A stretch of 64,000 nucleotides of DNA from an uncultured Lachnospiraceae bacterium (lineage in GTDB: Bacteria; Bacillota; Clostridia; Lachnospirales; Lachnospiraceae), in contig CAJUDM010000008.1 in NCBI GenBank assembly GCA_910584915.1, positions 1 to 64,000 on the forward strand, in the 5' to 3' direction. A model generated the notes under the pieces. The model saw only the letters and a program-made list of their open reading frames with translations, was not told the DNA's origin and did no database searches. The stretch's first letter is position 1. The number at the start of each line of letters is the position of its first letter. A program made the translations under genes and the position numbers. This document shows, in pieces, positions 32,897-41,019 of this stretch.

Positions 32897-34018
32897 ATGA
32901 ATACAAATGATCCGGCAGAAATGTCGAACGGTAATGACGGTTTTTCTTTGCTTCACAGGTACAGGGGCGCAGTCATGGGGTTTGCTGCGCTCTGGATCCT
33001 TGTTTTCCATGAGTGGCTGCCCGTTTTTGACAGGTATCCGTATCTTGCGCTGATTGAAAATTTTATCCAGAGGATAGGATTTTGCGGCGTCGACATCTTT
33101 CTTTTTCTTTCCGGGATCGGGATGGTATATTCTATCGGTAAGTCAGAAAGAGTATTGTTGTTTTATTATAAAAGGATAAAGCGCATATTGTTTCCGTTTT
33201 TGCTGGTGGCAGTTGTGAGATGGCGGTTTGACGGCTGGACAGTGTCAGAATTTTTGAAAAATATATCCGGCGTTCATTTTTTCCGGGTGGATATCTACAC
33301 ATTTCTCTGGTTTGTGCCGATGATCATGATCTTTTACCTGTTGTTTCCGCTGTACTACCGATTTTTTATAAAGTCTTCCAGTAAGATCCTCTTTACCGGC
33401 TGTATCTTAATGATATGGCTGATCCTGTCTTTAAAATTCAGGACGACTCTGAGGATCGATATGTTCGGGTTTACAAACAGGATACCTGTTTTCCTCATCG
33501 GGATTCTGGCAGGCTGGTCATCCCAGAATAAAAAAGTGATCTTTGACAGACTGACATGGGGATTTCTTGTGCTTATGCTGCTGCTCGGACTGTACCTGAG
33601 TTATCTGACCGGCTATTTGGGGATGTACATACTTGTTCCGGTCTCAGATTGCTGTGTGCCGAATATACTGTTGGGATGTTCCCTGTCTTTTCTGATCCCG
33701 GGCATGTTGCACTGGCTGTGTGAGAAGTCGCCCCTGAAGATCATCGGCTGGGGCATATCGTATATTCTGTCTTTTTACGGTATGTTTACACTGGAGTTTT
33801 ACTGTGTACAGGAGTGGCTGGGAGGACAGATCATACAGAGGATGCGGGACGGGCACAGGCGCATTGTCATCAATTTTGTCGTGTTGGCGTTCACCACAGC
33901 GGCGGCTTTTGCGATCAGATGGCTTTCGGGATATTTCTGGATGCTCATAGAACGGATCGGCGCAGTGGTGAGAGATCTGCCGGTTCCGATGGAATCGGAG
34001 GATGCAGGCGAAGAGTAA
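32897..34018 (+). CDS. Acyltransferase 3 family membrane protein
   Basis: 373 residues with about ten membrane segments. The first block (RYRGAVMGFAALWILVFHEW) contains the catalytic-type His of acyltransferase 3, followed by GVDIFLFLSGIGMVYS and a basic YYKRIKRILFPFL. Such enzymes move acetyl or other acyl groups onto cell-surface glycans or peptidoglycan. The target cannot be read from the sequence. The ATG follows GAGGGGTGTGGT. It is preceded by the 79-bp tandem array and ends at a strong terminator. Confidence 0.88.
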   Translation: MNTNDPAEMSNGNDGFSLLHRYRGAVMGFAALWILVFHEWLPVFDRYPYLALIENFIQRIGFCGVDIFLFLSGIGMVYSIGKSERVLLFYYKRIKRILFPFLLVAVVRWRFDGWTVSEFLKNISGVHFFRVDIYTFLWFVPMIMIFYLLFPLYYRFFIKSSSKILFTGCILMIWLILSLKFRTTLRIDMFGFTNRIPVFLIGILAGWSSQNKKVIFDRLTWGFLVLMLLLGLYLSYLTGYLGMYILVPVSDCCVPNILLGCSLSFLIPGMLHWLCEKSPLKIIGWGISYILSFYGMFTLEFYCVQEWLGGQIIQRMRDGHRRIVINFVVLAFTTAAAFAIRWLSGYFWMLIERIGAVVRDLPVPMESEDAGEE

Positions 34019-34027
34019 TGCCAGGAT

Positions 34028-34073
34028 AAAAAGCTGTCCGGGTATCTGGCAGTGCCGGGACAGCTTTTTTTTT
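34028..34073 (+). terminator. Intrinsic terminator
   Basis: AAAAAGCTGTCC...GGACAGCTTTTT with a long T-run; the stem continues with one mismatch into GG/CC. It ends the acyltransferase transcript. Confidence 0.9.
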
Positions 34074-34174
34074 GAGGGCTATGAGAAATACAGGCATGTC
34101 TGCATGGCTGTCTGAATTTTGGCTGTATGGATGCCAGCAGAACAGGGCGCTTATTTTGACAGATCGGCGTTATC

Positions 34175-35176
34175 TCAGGTTGTCTCCCGTATGATAAGTT
34201 CCGGTTTCAGATAGATATTATGCGTTATGGATAGATCCTTGCTGTGGATGGATTCCAGCATCAGATCCACACCGATCTGCGCCATTTTTTCGACAGGCGG
34301 TGCCAGAGTGGTCAGCCTTCTTGTCAGAAAATCCCCTGCCCTTCCGTTGTCATTGCCGATGATCGCGATATCTTCCGGGATCCGCAGTCCGGCTTCAGAG
34401 ACGGCGCGCATGGCGCCGATGGCGATGTCATCATAACCCGCCAGATATGCAGTGGGATGTTCGGGGAGTGATAAAAAGTATTTCATACCTTCATAGCCGG
34501 CGCGCTCAAACCGCAGCGTGGGATGAGTAAAAACAGGATGGCTGTTCGGATGAAGCCCGCATATTGCCAGGGCATCCCTGAAAAATTTTTCCCGCAGAGT
34601 TTCTTTTATGATGTAGTCCCCCAGATACCCAATGGACTTGTGGCCCTTGCGCAGAAGATGCTGTATGGAGGCGACCATACCGGAGGTGTCGTCCACATTG
34701 ATCTGGCTGCAGATGGCGCCGGGCTGTCTGGCATCGAGCGCGATCAGAGGAATATTGTTGCTGTTCAGCAATACCTGATACCTGGAGAGCCGGTCGGTGT
34801 CCACGGTGCAGGATAAAAATACCCCGTCAATATTGTAGTTGATCAATGTTTCCAGGATTTTCTGCTCCTTATCAGGCTGATACTGAGTGTTGGATATCAG
34901 CAGATAATAATCGTGAACCTGCAGGGAGATCTCCAGTGTGTTTATCATCTTGGAGAAATAGTCACTGTTGGTCTCGGGGACGATGATGCCTATCATATGG
35001 GAACTTTTACCCGCAAGGATCCTTGCATTGGCGTTCGGAATGTAATTCAGTTCCTTTGCTATTCGCCTGATATTTTCTTTTGTCGCCTCAGAGATATTGC
35101 CGCTTCCGTTTAAGGCTCTGGAAGCCGTGGATATATTAACACCGGCTTTTTGTGCCACATCTTTTAAAGTCGCCAT
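34175..35176 (-). CDS. LacI-family transcriptional regulator (regulator of the first sugar operon)
   Basis: 333 residues. The N-terminal helix-turn-helix and hinge read ATLKDVAQKAGVNISTASRA and YIPNANARILAGKSS. The periplasmic-binding-like effector domain (IGIIVPETNSDYFSKMI; YDDIAIGAMRAVSEAG) follows. ATG 35176 is chosen (GGGGGG ~4-9 bases before). It is transcribed away from the sugar operon, and two AAGCGCTT operators lie in the shared spacer. It is expected to repress the divergent operon until a sugar binds. Confidence 0.93.
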   Translation of the reverse strand: MATLKDVAQKAGVNISTASRALNGSGNISEATKENIRRIAKELNYIPNANARILAGKSSHMIGIIVPETNSDYFSKMINTLEISLQVHDYYLLISNTQYQPDKEQKILETLINYNIDGVFLSCTVDTDRLSRYQVLLNSNNIPLIALDARQPGAICSQINVDDTSGMVASIQHLLRKGHKSIGYLGDYIIKETLREKFFRDALAICGLHPNSHPVFTHPTLRFERAGYEGMKYFLSLPEHPTAYLAGYDDIAIGAMRAVSEAGLRIPEDIAIIGNDNGRAGDFLTRRLTTLAPPVEKMAQIGVDLMLESIHSKDLSITHNIYLKPELIIRETT

Positions 35177-35203
35177 AGAACCCCCCTCATTGCCTTCACA
35201 CAT

Positions 35204-35232
35204 TATATAAATTATATAATATTAAAATTCAA
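35204..35232 (-). promoter_or_regulatory. Possible promoter of the LacI gene
   Basis: On the minus strand TTGAAT (35232-35227), 17-bp spacer, TATATA (35209-35204). The region is AT-rich throughout, so other boxes are possible. Confidence 0.35.
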
Positions 35233-35258
35233 AAAGGAATATGTTTTCAAAAAAATAA

Positions 35259-35272
35259 TGCAAGCGCTTGTG
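35259..35272 (+). promoter_or_regulatory. LacI-type operator O1
   Basis: TGCAAGCGCTTGTG, with CAAGCGCTTG a perfect palindrome centred at 35265.5. It lies behind the -35 of the LacI gene and upstream of the sugar operon promoter. Confidence 0.75.
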
Positions 35273-35343
35273 TTAAATACACAAATATAAGAAGTTGAAA
35301 TTGTGGATTATGACGAAAATGAACGAAAAATAAAAATGATATA

Positions 35344-35372
35344 TTGACTTAAATGTCCATATATGATAGTTA
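35344..35372 (+). promoter_or_regulatory. Likely promoter of the first sugar operon
   Basis: TTGACT (35344-35349) with TAGTTA at 17 bp, or GTTATA at 19 bp. Operator O2 follows directly downstream, where transcription would start. Confidence 0.55.
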
Positions 35373-35382
35373 TATAGCTAGG

Positions 35383-35394
35383 AAAGCGCTTGCA
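35383..35394 (+). promoter_or_regulatory. LacI-type operator O2
   Basis: AAAGCGCTTGCA, sharing AAGCGCTTG with O1 and centred 122 bp from it. It lies across the expected start of transcription of the sugar operon and 15 bp before the first gene. Confidence 0.75.
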
Positions 35395-35408
35395 TAAAAG
35401 GAGGAGAA

Positions 35409-36218
35409 ATGGACTATACATTGCAATCTGAACTGTACAATAATATCAAATTTAACATGCAGAAACTGATTCTGGATGTACCGGGAGAGGATGCTTTGCG
35501 GCTTGGCAGGATCTTTGACGCGAAGGAGGAGGAGATCAGAAAGCTGCTTGACGATTTTGAGGACACCATCCGGCGGCAGGCGGAAGAGATCAGAGGAAGC
35601 TTTGACATCCCGCAGGTGCATGAAAGCAGGAGGATCGCGTTTATCGGAGATTCCATCACCAGTGACAGGGAGAGTTTTTTTAACATTATCAGAAAGATAT
35701 ATGAGGGAGAGGAGAGGCTGACATGGATCGATGCCGCGATATCCGGCGATAAGAGCGATGACGCAAGGATGAAACTCTATGAGAGGACAATGAACCATCA
35801 TCCCGATATCGCACATATCCTGATCGGCACCAATGATATGCGGGAGAATCTGGATGAGGACGGGGAGAGCTGCCTGAGCTTGCCGGAATACAGAAGGAAT
35901 CTGGAATACATAGTGAAAAGGCTGCGTAAAGAGGGGATATCCGTGATCCTCTCCACCATATCACCGGTGCTCGACGAAGGGGTGGGGAAGCGGTTTCCGG
36001 ATGATAACTGGGTCTATCAGGGATCAAATATCGATGCGGTTAATTCTATTATAGAAGAGACAGCGGTGAAGTTCGGTGCAAAACTGAATGATATGAGGGA
36101 AGTTTACGGCAGATATCGGGCGGAGGAGATTCTGTTTCAGGATGGCCTGCATCTGAATGCCTTTGGGCAAAGGCTGCTGACGGAGCATGTTCTGACTGCG
36201 CTCGGTGAATTATTGTAG
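35409..36218 (+). CDS. SGNH/GDSL-family hydrolase (probable carbohydrate esterase)
   Basis: 269 residues, cytoplasmic (no signal). Helical N-terminal ~75 residues, then the SGNH fold: block I FIGDSIT with the nucleophile Ser, block III IGTNDM, block V DGLHLNAFG with the catalytic Asp-x-x-His. Such enzymes remove acetyl or other acyl groups from sugars. As first gene of a sugar-import operon it probably de-esterifies the imported glycan. GGAGGAG precedes the ATG by 5 bases. LacI operators control it. Confidence 0.88.
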   Translation: MDYTLQSELYNNIKFNMQKLILDVPGEDALRLGRIFDAKEEEIRKLLDDFEDTIRRQAEEIRGSFDIPQVHESRRIAFIGDSITSDRESFFNIIRKIYEGEERLTWIDAAISGDKSDDARMKLYERTMNHHPDIAHILIGTNDMRENLDEDGESCLSLPEYRRNLEYIVKRLRKEGISVILSTISPVLDEGVGKRFPDDNWVYQGSNIDAVNSIIEETAVKFGAKLNDMREVYGRYRAEEILFQDGLHLNAFGQRLLTEHVLTALGELL

Positions 36219-36236
36219 GGAGGAAGGATAAAAGGT

Positions 36237-37199
36237 ATGGAAGGAAAAAATACTAATTTTTTGAGGTCGGCACTGAAAGCCAAGGAGGTTGGGATATTAC
36301 TGATCCTTGTTCTGCTCTCCGTCTTGATCCAGTTGAAAAATCCCATATTTTTTACATTCAGCAATCTGATGGATATGGGGAGAAATACATCTTATACGCT
36401 GATTATTGCCATAGGCATGACATTTGTCCTGATTGCAAAGGGACTTGATCTGTCGGTTGGATCTCTTCTGGCGATCTGTGGGCTGATCAGCGCGCTGGGG
36501 ATGCAGGGCGGGATCCCCGTTGTGTTGTCCGTGCTGTTAGGGCTTTTGGCGGGGGCGGCATTCGGAACATTTAATGCGCTCTGTATCGTAAAACTGAAAA
36601 TACCGGCGATGATCGCAACGCTGGGTACGATGTATATGGCGAGAGGGCTGGTCCTTGTCATCACAAAGGGACAGGCTGTCTATCCTCTGCCGGATTCCTT
36701 TACGGCTTTTGGGAAAGGAAGCCTTCTGGGGATCCCGAATGTGGTTTTGCTGGCTGTGGCGCTGGCGGCAATTGCCCATATCGTTCTGACAAAGACGACC
36801 TATGGCAGAAAAGTATATGCTATCGGGGGGAATGCGGAGACGGCAGGGTTTGCAGGGATCAATGTGGCAAAGATCACAGCGAGTGTCTATGTGATTAGCG
36901 GCGTGATGGCGGCGCTCTCGGGCATTATGACAGCGGCAAGGATGGGATCGGGCCAGCCCAGCGTGGGAGACGGGACGGAGATGACGGTCATCACGGCGGT
37001 GATCATCGGAGGGACAAGCTTAAACGGCGGAGCCGGGACAATGCTCGGAACAATCCTGGGGGCGCTCCTTATGAACGTGCTCTCCAGCGGTATGAATCTG
37101 GTAGGCGTGTCCGCCTACTGGCAGAAGTTCGTCATGGGGCTGATTATCATTGTGGCGGTAGGACTGGATCAGTATCAGCGCGGCAAACGCAGATCCTGA
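36237..37199 (+). CDS. Sugar ABC transporter permease (RbsC type)
   Basis: 320 residues with about ten membrane segments. Family signs: GRNTSYTLIIAIGMTFVLIA, KGLDLSVGSLLAICGLISA, VYAIGGNAETAGFAGINV and ITAVIIGGTSLNGGAGT. It forms the membrane channel of an RbsABC/MglABC-type importer together with the ATPase encoded 16 bp downstream. Here the order is esterase-permease-ATPase-binding protein rather than the ribose operon order. AGGGAGGAAGGATAAAAGGT precedes the ATG. Confidence 0.93.
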   Translation: MEGKNTNFLRSALKAKEVGILLILVLLSVLIQLKNPIFFTFSNLMDMGRNTSYTLIIAIGMTFVLIAKGLDLSVGSLLAICGLISALGMQGGIPVVLSVLLGLLAGAAFGTFNALCIVKLKIPAMIATLGTMYMARGLVLVITKGQAVYPLPDSFTAFGKGSLLGIPNVVLLAVALAAIAHIVLTKTTYGRKVYAIGGNAETAGFAGINVAKITASVYVISGVMAALSGIMTAARMGSGQPSVGDGTEMTVITAVIIGGTSLNGGAGTMLGTILGALLMNVLSSGMNLVGVSAYWQKFVMGLIIIVAVGLDQYQRGKRRS

Positions 37200-37215
37200 G
37201 CATGGAGGCGGAAGC

Positions 37216-38739
37216 ATGGAAAAAATACTGGAATTGAAAAATGTATCCAAATCATTTGGCAAAGTTTCTGTTTTCAGGAATATTGACCTGGAACTGTACA
37301 GAGGAGAGATTCTGGCGCTTGTGGGGGAAAACGGAGCCGGAAAATCGACGATGATGAATCTTTTGGGCGGGGTTTATCCCTGCGGCCAATATGAGGGGGA
37401 TATCTTTGTCAAAGGAAATGTATGCCGTTTCAGGGATGCGAATGACTCAAAGACAGCGGGGATAGAGATGATCCATCAGGAGATCAGCCTTCATACGGAA
37501 CTGACGGTGGCTGAGAATGTGCTGCTCGGGAACTGGAAGGAGAGCCGCGGACTGATCCATTGGAAGAATACATATGAAGAAGCGGAAAAATATCTGAAAA
37601 AAGTCAAACTGGATGTGGAACCTAAAACGATGGCATACAACCTGAGCACAAGCCAGCAGCAGCTTTTGTCCATCGCGAAGGCGCTGGCGACAAATCCGCA
37701 GATCGTTCTGTTCGACGAACCCACGTCTGCACTTACGGAGACGGACGCGGACAACCTGATCGGGATCATAAAGGATCTGAGTAAGAACGGTATTTCCTGC
37801 ATCTATATCTCCCATAAGCTGGAGGAGGTGTTCGCTCTGGCCGACAGGATAGCGGTGCTGAGGGATGGCAATCTGATCTCCACATATGCGAAAGAGAAAG
37901 TGAATGTGGACCGTATCATTGAGGATATGGTGGGAAGAAAACTGGAGGAAATGTATCCGAAAAGAAAGCTGCCGATCGGAGAGGAGGCGCTGAGGGTGGA
38001 GGGGATCACGATCCCGCATCCCTATGTGAAAAATAAGAATCTGGTGGAGGATGTCAGCTTTTCAGTGTCCAAAGGAGAAATACTGGGTTTTTCAGGGCTT
38101 GTGGGAAGCGGGCGGAGTGAGACTATGAACGCCATATTCGGCAGCCTGAAAAAGTCCGCGGGGGTTGTCCGCCTCGAAGGAAATCCGGTACAGATCAGAT
38201 CGGCGAAGGAGGCGATCGGGATGGGAATCGGCATGGTGACGGAGGACCGCAAAAAAACGGGCATCATCGCGCCAATGAACCTGCGGGAGAATATGACGAT
38301 AGCAAGCCTGGATATGGTCTCTTCAGGGGCATTTATCAATAAGAAGAAGGAAAAGAGCATATCCGGTGAATTTTATGAAAAGCTGTCGGTGAAGGCAAAC
38401 GGCATCGAGGACAATATCATGAATCTGTCCGGCGGCAATCAGCAGAAGATCGTTTTGTCAAAATGGCTGATGAAGGATATCAAAGTGCTGATTCTGGACG
38501 AGCCCACGAGGGGCGTTGACGTCGGCGCGAAAGTGGAGATCTACAATATCATCACAGAACTTGCCGAAAAGGGGATCGCGGTCATCATGGTCTCCTCCGA
38601 ACTGCCCGAACTGCTCGGGATGTGCGACAGGATCATTGTGCTGAGCAGAGGCAGGGTGACAGGGAATATAGGCAGGGACGATTTTTCACAGGAGTGTATA
38701 ATGCGTGCTGCCACCGGTGTGGAAACCTGGGGGATATAG
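37216..38739 (+). CDS. Sugar ABC transporter ATP-binding protein (RbsA/MglA type)
   Basis: 507 residues with two ABC cassettes. First: Walker A GENGAGKST, signature-type LSTSQQQLLSIAKAL, Walker B VLFDEPTSAL. Second: degenerate Walker A GLVGSGRSE, as usual in this family, with LSGGNQQKIVLSKWL and DEPTRGVDVGAK. It energises uptake of a monosaccharide or small oligosaccharide. The partner permease precedes it and the binding protein follows. Confidence 0.96.
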   Translation: MEKILELKNVSKSFGKVSVFRNIDLELYRGEILALVGENGAGKSTMMNLLGGVYPCGQYEGDIFVKGNVCRFRDANDSKTAGIEMIHQEISLHTELTVAENVLLGNWKESRGLIHWKNTYEEAEKYLKKVKLDVEPKTMAYNLSTSQQQLLSIAKALATNPQIVLFDEPTSALTETDADNLIGIIKDLSKNGISCIYISHKLEEVFALADRIAVLRDGNLISTYAKEKVNVDRIIEDMVGRKLEEMYPKRKLPIGEEALRVEGITIPHPYVKNKNLVEDVSFSVSKGEILGFSGLVGSGRSETMNAIFGSLKKSAGVVRLEGNPVQIRSAKEAIGMGIGMVTEDRKKTGIIAPMNLRENMTIASLDMVSSGAFINKKKEKSISGEFYEKLSVKANGIEDNIMNLSGGNQQKIVLSKWLMKDIKVLILDEPTRGVDVGAKVEIYNIITELAEKGIAVIMVSSELPELLGMCDRIIVLSRGRVTGNIGRDDFSQECIMRAATGVETWGI

Positions 38740-38805
38740 CGCGATATTATAAAAAACAGCGTCTGTCCAGAAGGGCGGAAGCGGAACAGGAAGAAGGAGG
38801 AAAAA

Positions 38806-39846
38806 ATGAAGAAAAAACTGTTAGGAATGTTGTTAGTGGGAGCGATGGTATTTTCACTGGCTGGATGCGGAGGGGAGGCGGCACAGGAAACTGCCGCGCC
38901 GGCTGAGGAGGCTGCCGAGGAGGCGCCTGCCGGGGAGGAAGAGAAGGCTGAGCAGGAGGCGCCGGCGGCGGAAGCGGACGGAGAGGCGCCCTATGTGATC
39001 TGGGTAAATCCGCTGGTGGGCAGCGCGGTGTTTACCAGTGCGGACAACGGGATCACCGCGGCATCGGAGGAGTTTGGATTTCAGTTGAAGATCATAGGTC
39101 CCTCTGTGCTGGACGATACGCAGATGTTCGAGGCGCTGCAGAGCGCGATCGTGGAGCAGCCGGATCTTATCGTGACGACGCCTTATAACTTTTCTGCGAT
39201 CCAGAGCTTGTATACAGATGCCCAGGACAAGAACATACCGATCATCAATATCAGTTCCGATTCCGAGGAGGCGGGACGCGTCAGCTTTATCGGGACTGAC
39301 AACACGGCATACGGAAAACTGGCGGCGGACTATGTGAATGAGAAAATGGGCGGCGAGGCGAATGTCCTGATCATGATGGCAAACCTTGATACAAGTAACC
39401 AGCTGGAGCAGAAGACCGCTTTCGAGGAGAAATGCGCGGCGGAATATCCCGGTATCAAAGTGGTCCTGACAGACGAGGACAACGGAGACAGCGCCGTGGC
39501 ACTGCAGAAGTTTGAGGATAACCTGAAAGCGCATCCGGAGATCGACACGATCTTCTGTCTGGAATCCATCGGCGGCGTCGCGGCGGCGAATGCGGTGGAG
39601 GAGTTGGGCATGGGAGATGAGATCACGATCCTGGCGATAGATGACAACGAGGATACACTGCAGTATATCAGAGACGGCAAGATCTGGGGGACGATGGCTC
39701 AGAACTTCTATAAGATGGGCTATACGGCAGGCGAGTTCGCTGTGAAGCATTTAAATGGCGAAGCCGTTGACTCTGTGGTTGACTCGGGTACGGTCCTGAT
39801 CACGAAGGAAAACGCTGACAGCTACACAGATGAGTTCTACAAGTAA
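38806..39846 (+). CDS. Sugar ABC transporter substrate-binding lipoprotein
   Basis: 346 residues. Signal peptide with lipobox SLAGC (Cys about 22), an Ala/Glu-rich flexible linker (to ~62), then a type I periplasmic-binding fold. The fold shows VIWVNPLVGSAVFTSADNG, LIVTTPYNFSAIQSL, NIPIINISSDSEEAGRVSFI and ITILAIDDNEDTLQYIRDG. It delivers the ligand to the permease. AGGAGGAAAAA precedes the ATG. The ligand is probably a sugar, judging from transporter class and locus. Confidence 0.94.
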   Translation: MKKKLLGMLLVGAMVFSLAGCGGEAAQETAAPAEEAAEEAPAGEEEKAEQEAPAAEADGEAPYVIWVNPLVGSAVFTSADNGITAASEEFGFQLKIIGPSVLDDTQMFEALQSAIVEQPDLIVTTPYNFSAIQSLYTDAQDKNIPIINISSDSEEAGRVSFIGTDNTAYGKLAADYVNEKMGGEANVLIMMANLDTSNQLEQKTAFEEKCAAEYPGIKVVLTDEDNGDSAVALQKFEDNLKAHPEIDTIFCLESIGGVAAANAVEELGMGDEITILAIDDNEDTLQYIRDGKIWGTMAQNFYKMGYTAGEFAVKHLNGEAVDSVVDSGTVLITKENADSYTDEFYK

Positions 39847-39850
39847 GAGG

Positions 39851-40702
39851 ATGAAGACGAGACAGATTCCATATTATGAGTTTGAGGAAGGCATTTTTGA
39901 GGTCGATGAATTTGACTGTGCGTCTGTTTTTGTGGTCGTGGGCAGGGACCGGGCGCTTGTCCTGGATACCGGGACGGGCATCGGGGATCTGAGATGGGTG
40001 ATCGAAAACAGGATCACCGGGAAGCCCTACGACGTCGTGCTGACACATAACCATGTGGACCATGCGGGAGGCGCCGGGTTTTTTGACAGTGTCCGGGTGC
40101 ATCAAAAGGACGGAAGCTGGAACAGGAGAGTGTTTGCGCCTGATCTGGAGACACGCAGGGAGTACGCGAAGATCGTGGCATGCCGTGGAAATAAGAACTA
40201 TATATACACAGCGGAAGACGATATCGAGGCGTGGGAGAAAGAGCCGGAGATAAAAACGCTTTCCGACGGCATGGTGTTTGACCTGGGCGGCAGAAAGCTT
40301 ACCTTTTGCCATATACCGGGACATACGCCGGGATCATGTGTGGCGATAGATGATAAAAGCGGGATACTGTTTGCCGGGGATGCCTGCAATTGCAATTATC
40401 TGCTGGGAGAAAACATCGCGGACACGCTGGAGGAAAGTGCGGATGTGGCGGTGAGAGGGCTCCTGCGGCTTGAGGAGATGCGGGATTCCTACAGACAGAT
40501 ATACAATTCCCATCACGATTACAGGGGTTTCGGTTCTCCGCTGTCCGAACATGTACTGCCGGATCTGACGGAGTGCCTCAGAAGGCTCAGGGAAGGAACC
40601 TGTGAGTACAGGGTAGTCCCGGATATGCTTTCTTATCAAAAGATGAAGAAAGTTGCAGTGTATGGAAGGGTGCAGGTGACGTATCTGAGCGGAGAATTTT
40701 AA
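39851..40702 (+). CDS. MBL-fold metallo-hydrolase of the sugar operon
   Basis: 283 residues. Metallo-beta-lactamase fold with LTHNHVDHAGGA (HxHxDH zinc ligands), FCHIPGHTPGSC, LFAGDACNC and a terminal IYNSHHDY. No beta-CASP domain. In a sugar locus it may open a sugar lactone or hydrolyse an ester, but this is inference. ATG 39851 is preceded directly by AGAGG; in-frame ATG 39830, overlapping the binding-protein gene, is an alternative. It ends the first operon before a terminator. Confidence 0.85.
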   Translation: MKTRQIPYYEFEEGIFEVDEFDCASVFVVVGRDRALVLDTGTGIGDLRWVIENRITGKPYDVVLTHNHVDHAGGAGFFDSVRVHQKDGSWNRRVFAPDLETRREYAKIVACRGNKNYIYTAEDDIEAWEKEPEIKTLSDGMVFDLGGRKLTFCHIPGHTPGSCVAIDDKSGILFAGDACNCNYLLGENIADTLEESADVAVRGLLRLEEMRDSYRQIYNSHHDYRGFGSPLSEHVLPDLTECLRRLREGTCEYRVVPDMLSYQKMKKVAVYGRVQVTYLSGEF

Positions 40703-40718
40703 ATATATGACCTATGTG

Positions 40719-40747
40719 GGCATCGGCTGCTGCAGCCGGTGCCTTTT
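40719..40747 (+). terminator. Terminator of the first sugar operon
   Basis: GGCATCGGCTGC (40719-40730) pairs with GCAGCCGGTGCC (40732-40743), one G-T pair, then TTTT. A one-base gap at the centre means the loop would open a few pairs. Confidence 0.7.
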
Positions 40748-40841
40748 ACAGTTGGCTGCCATAAACCTATTTGCTGCATGAGCAGGCACCGATTAGCATA
40801 AGACTGCTTAATTATGTTATAGTTTACTAAAAATAATAATT

Positions 40842-40857
40842 GTTAAAGCGTTTTAAA
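40842..40857 (+). promoter_or_regulatory. LacI-type operator of the second operon, upstream copy
   Basis: GTTAAAGCGTTTTAAA, centred at 40849.5. It shares the form GTT-AAGCGTTTTAA with the copy at 40985 and differs from the AAGCGCTT operators of the first operon. Confidence 0.7.
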
Positions 40858-40919
40858 TTTAAAAAACATAAAAAATATTATATAAAATTGACAAATATAT
40901 ACAAAAAGCAAACAGTATA

Positions 40920-40948
40920 TTGAAAAATTAGTATATTTAATGTACAAT
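40920..40948 (+). promoter_or_regulatory. Promoter of the second sugar operon
   Basis: TTGAAA (40920-40925), 17-bp spacer, TACAAT (40943-40948). It lies in very AT-rich DNA between two LacI-type operators. The 317-bp spacer between the operons holds otherwise only the preceding terminator. Confidence 0.65.
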
Positions 40949-40984
40949 AATATTATTCAAAATGAGAGAATGATGAGAAAGATA

Positions 40985-41000
40985 GTTGAAGCGTTTTAAC
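40985..41000 (+). promoter_or_regulatory. LacI-type operator of the second operon, downstream copy
   Basis: GTTGAAGCGTTTTAAC, a near-perfect palindrome centred at 40992.5, ~38 bp past the -10 box and 143 bp from the upstream copy. It is the expected target of the LacI regulator encoded at the end of this operon. Confidence 0.75.
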
Positions 41001-41019
41001 AGAGAGGAGGGGAGAGTGG

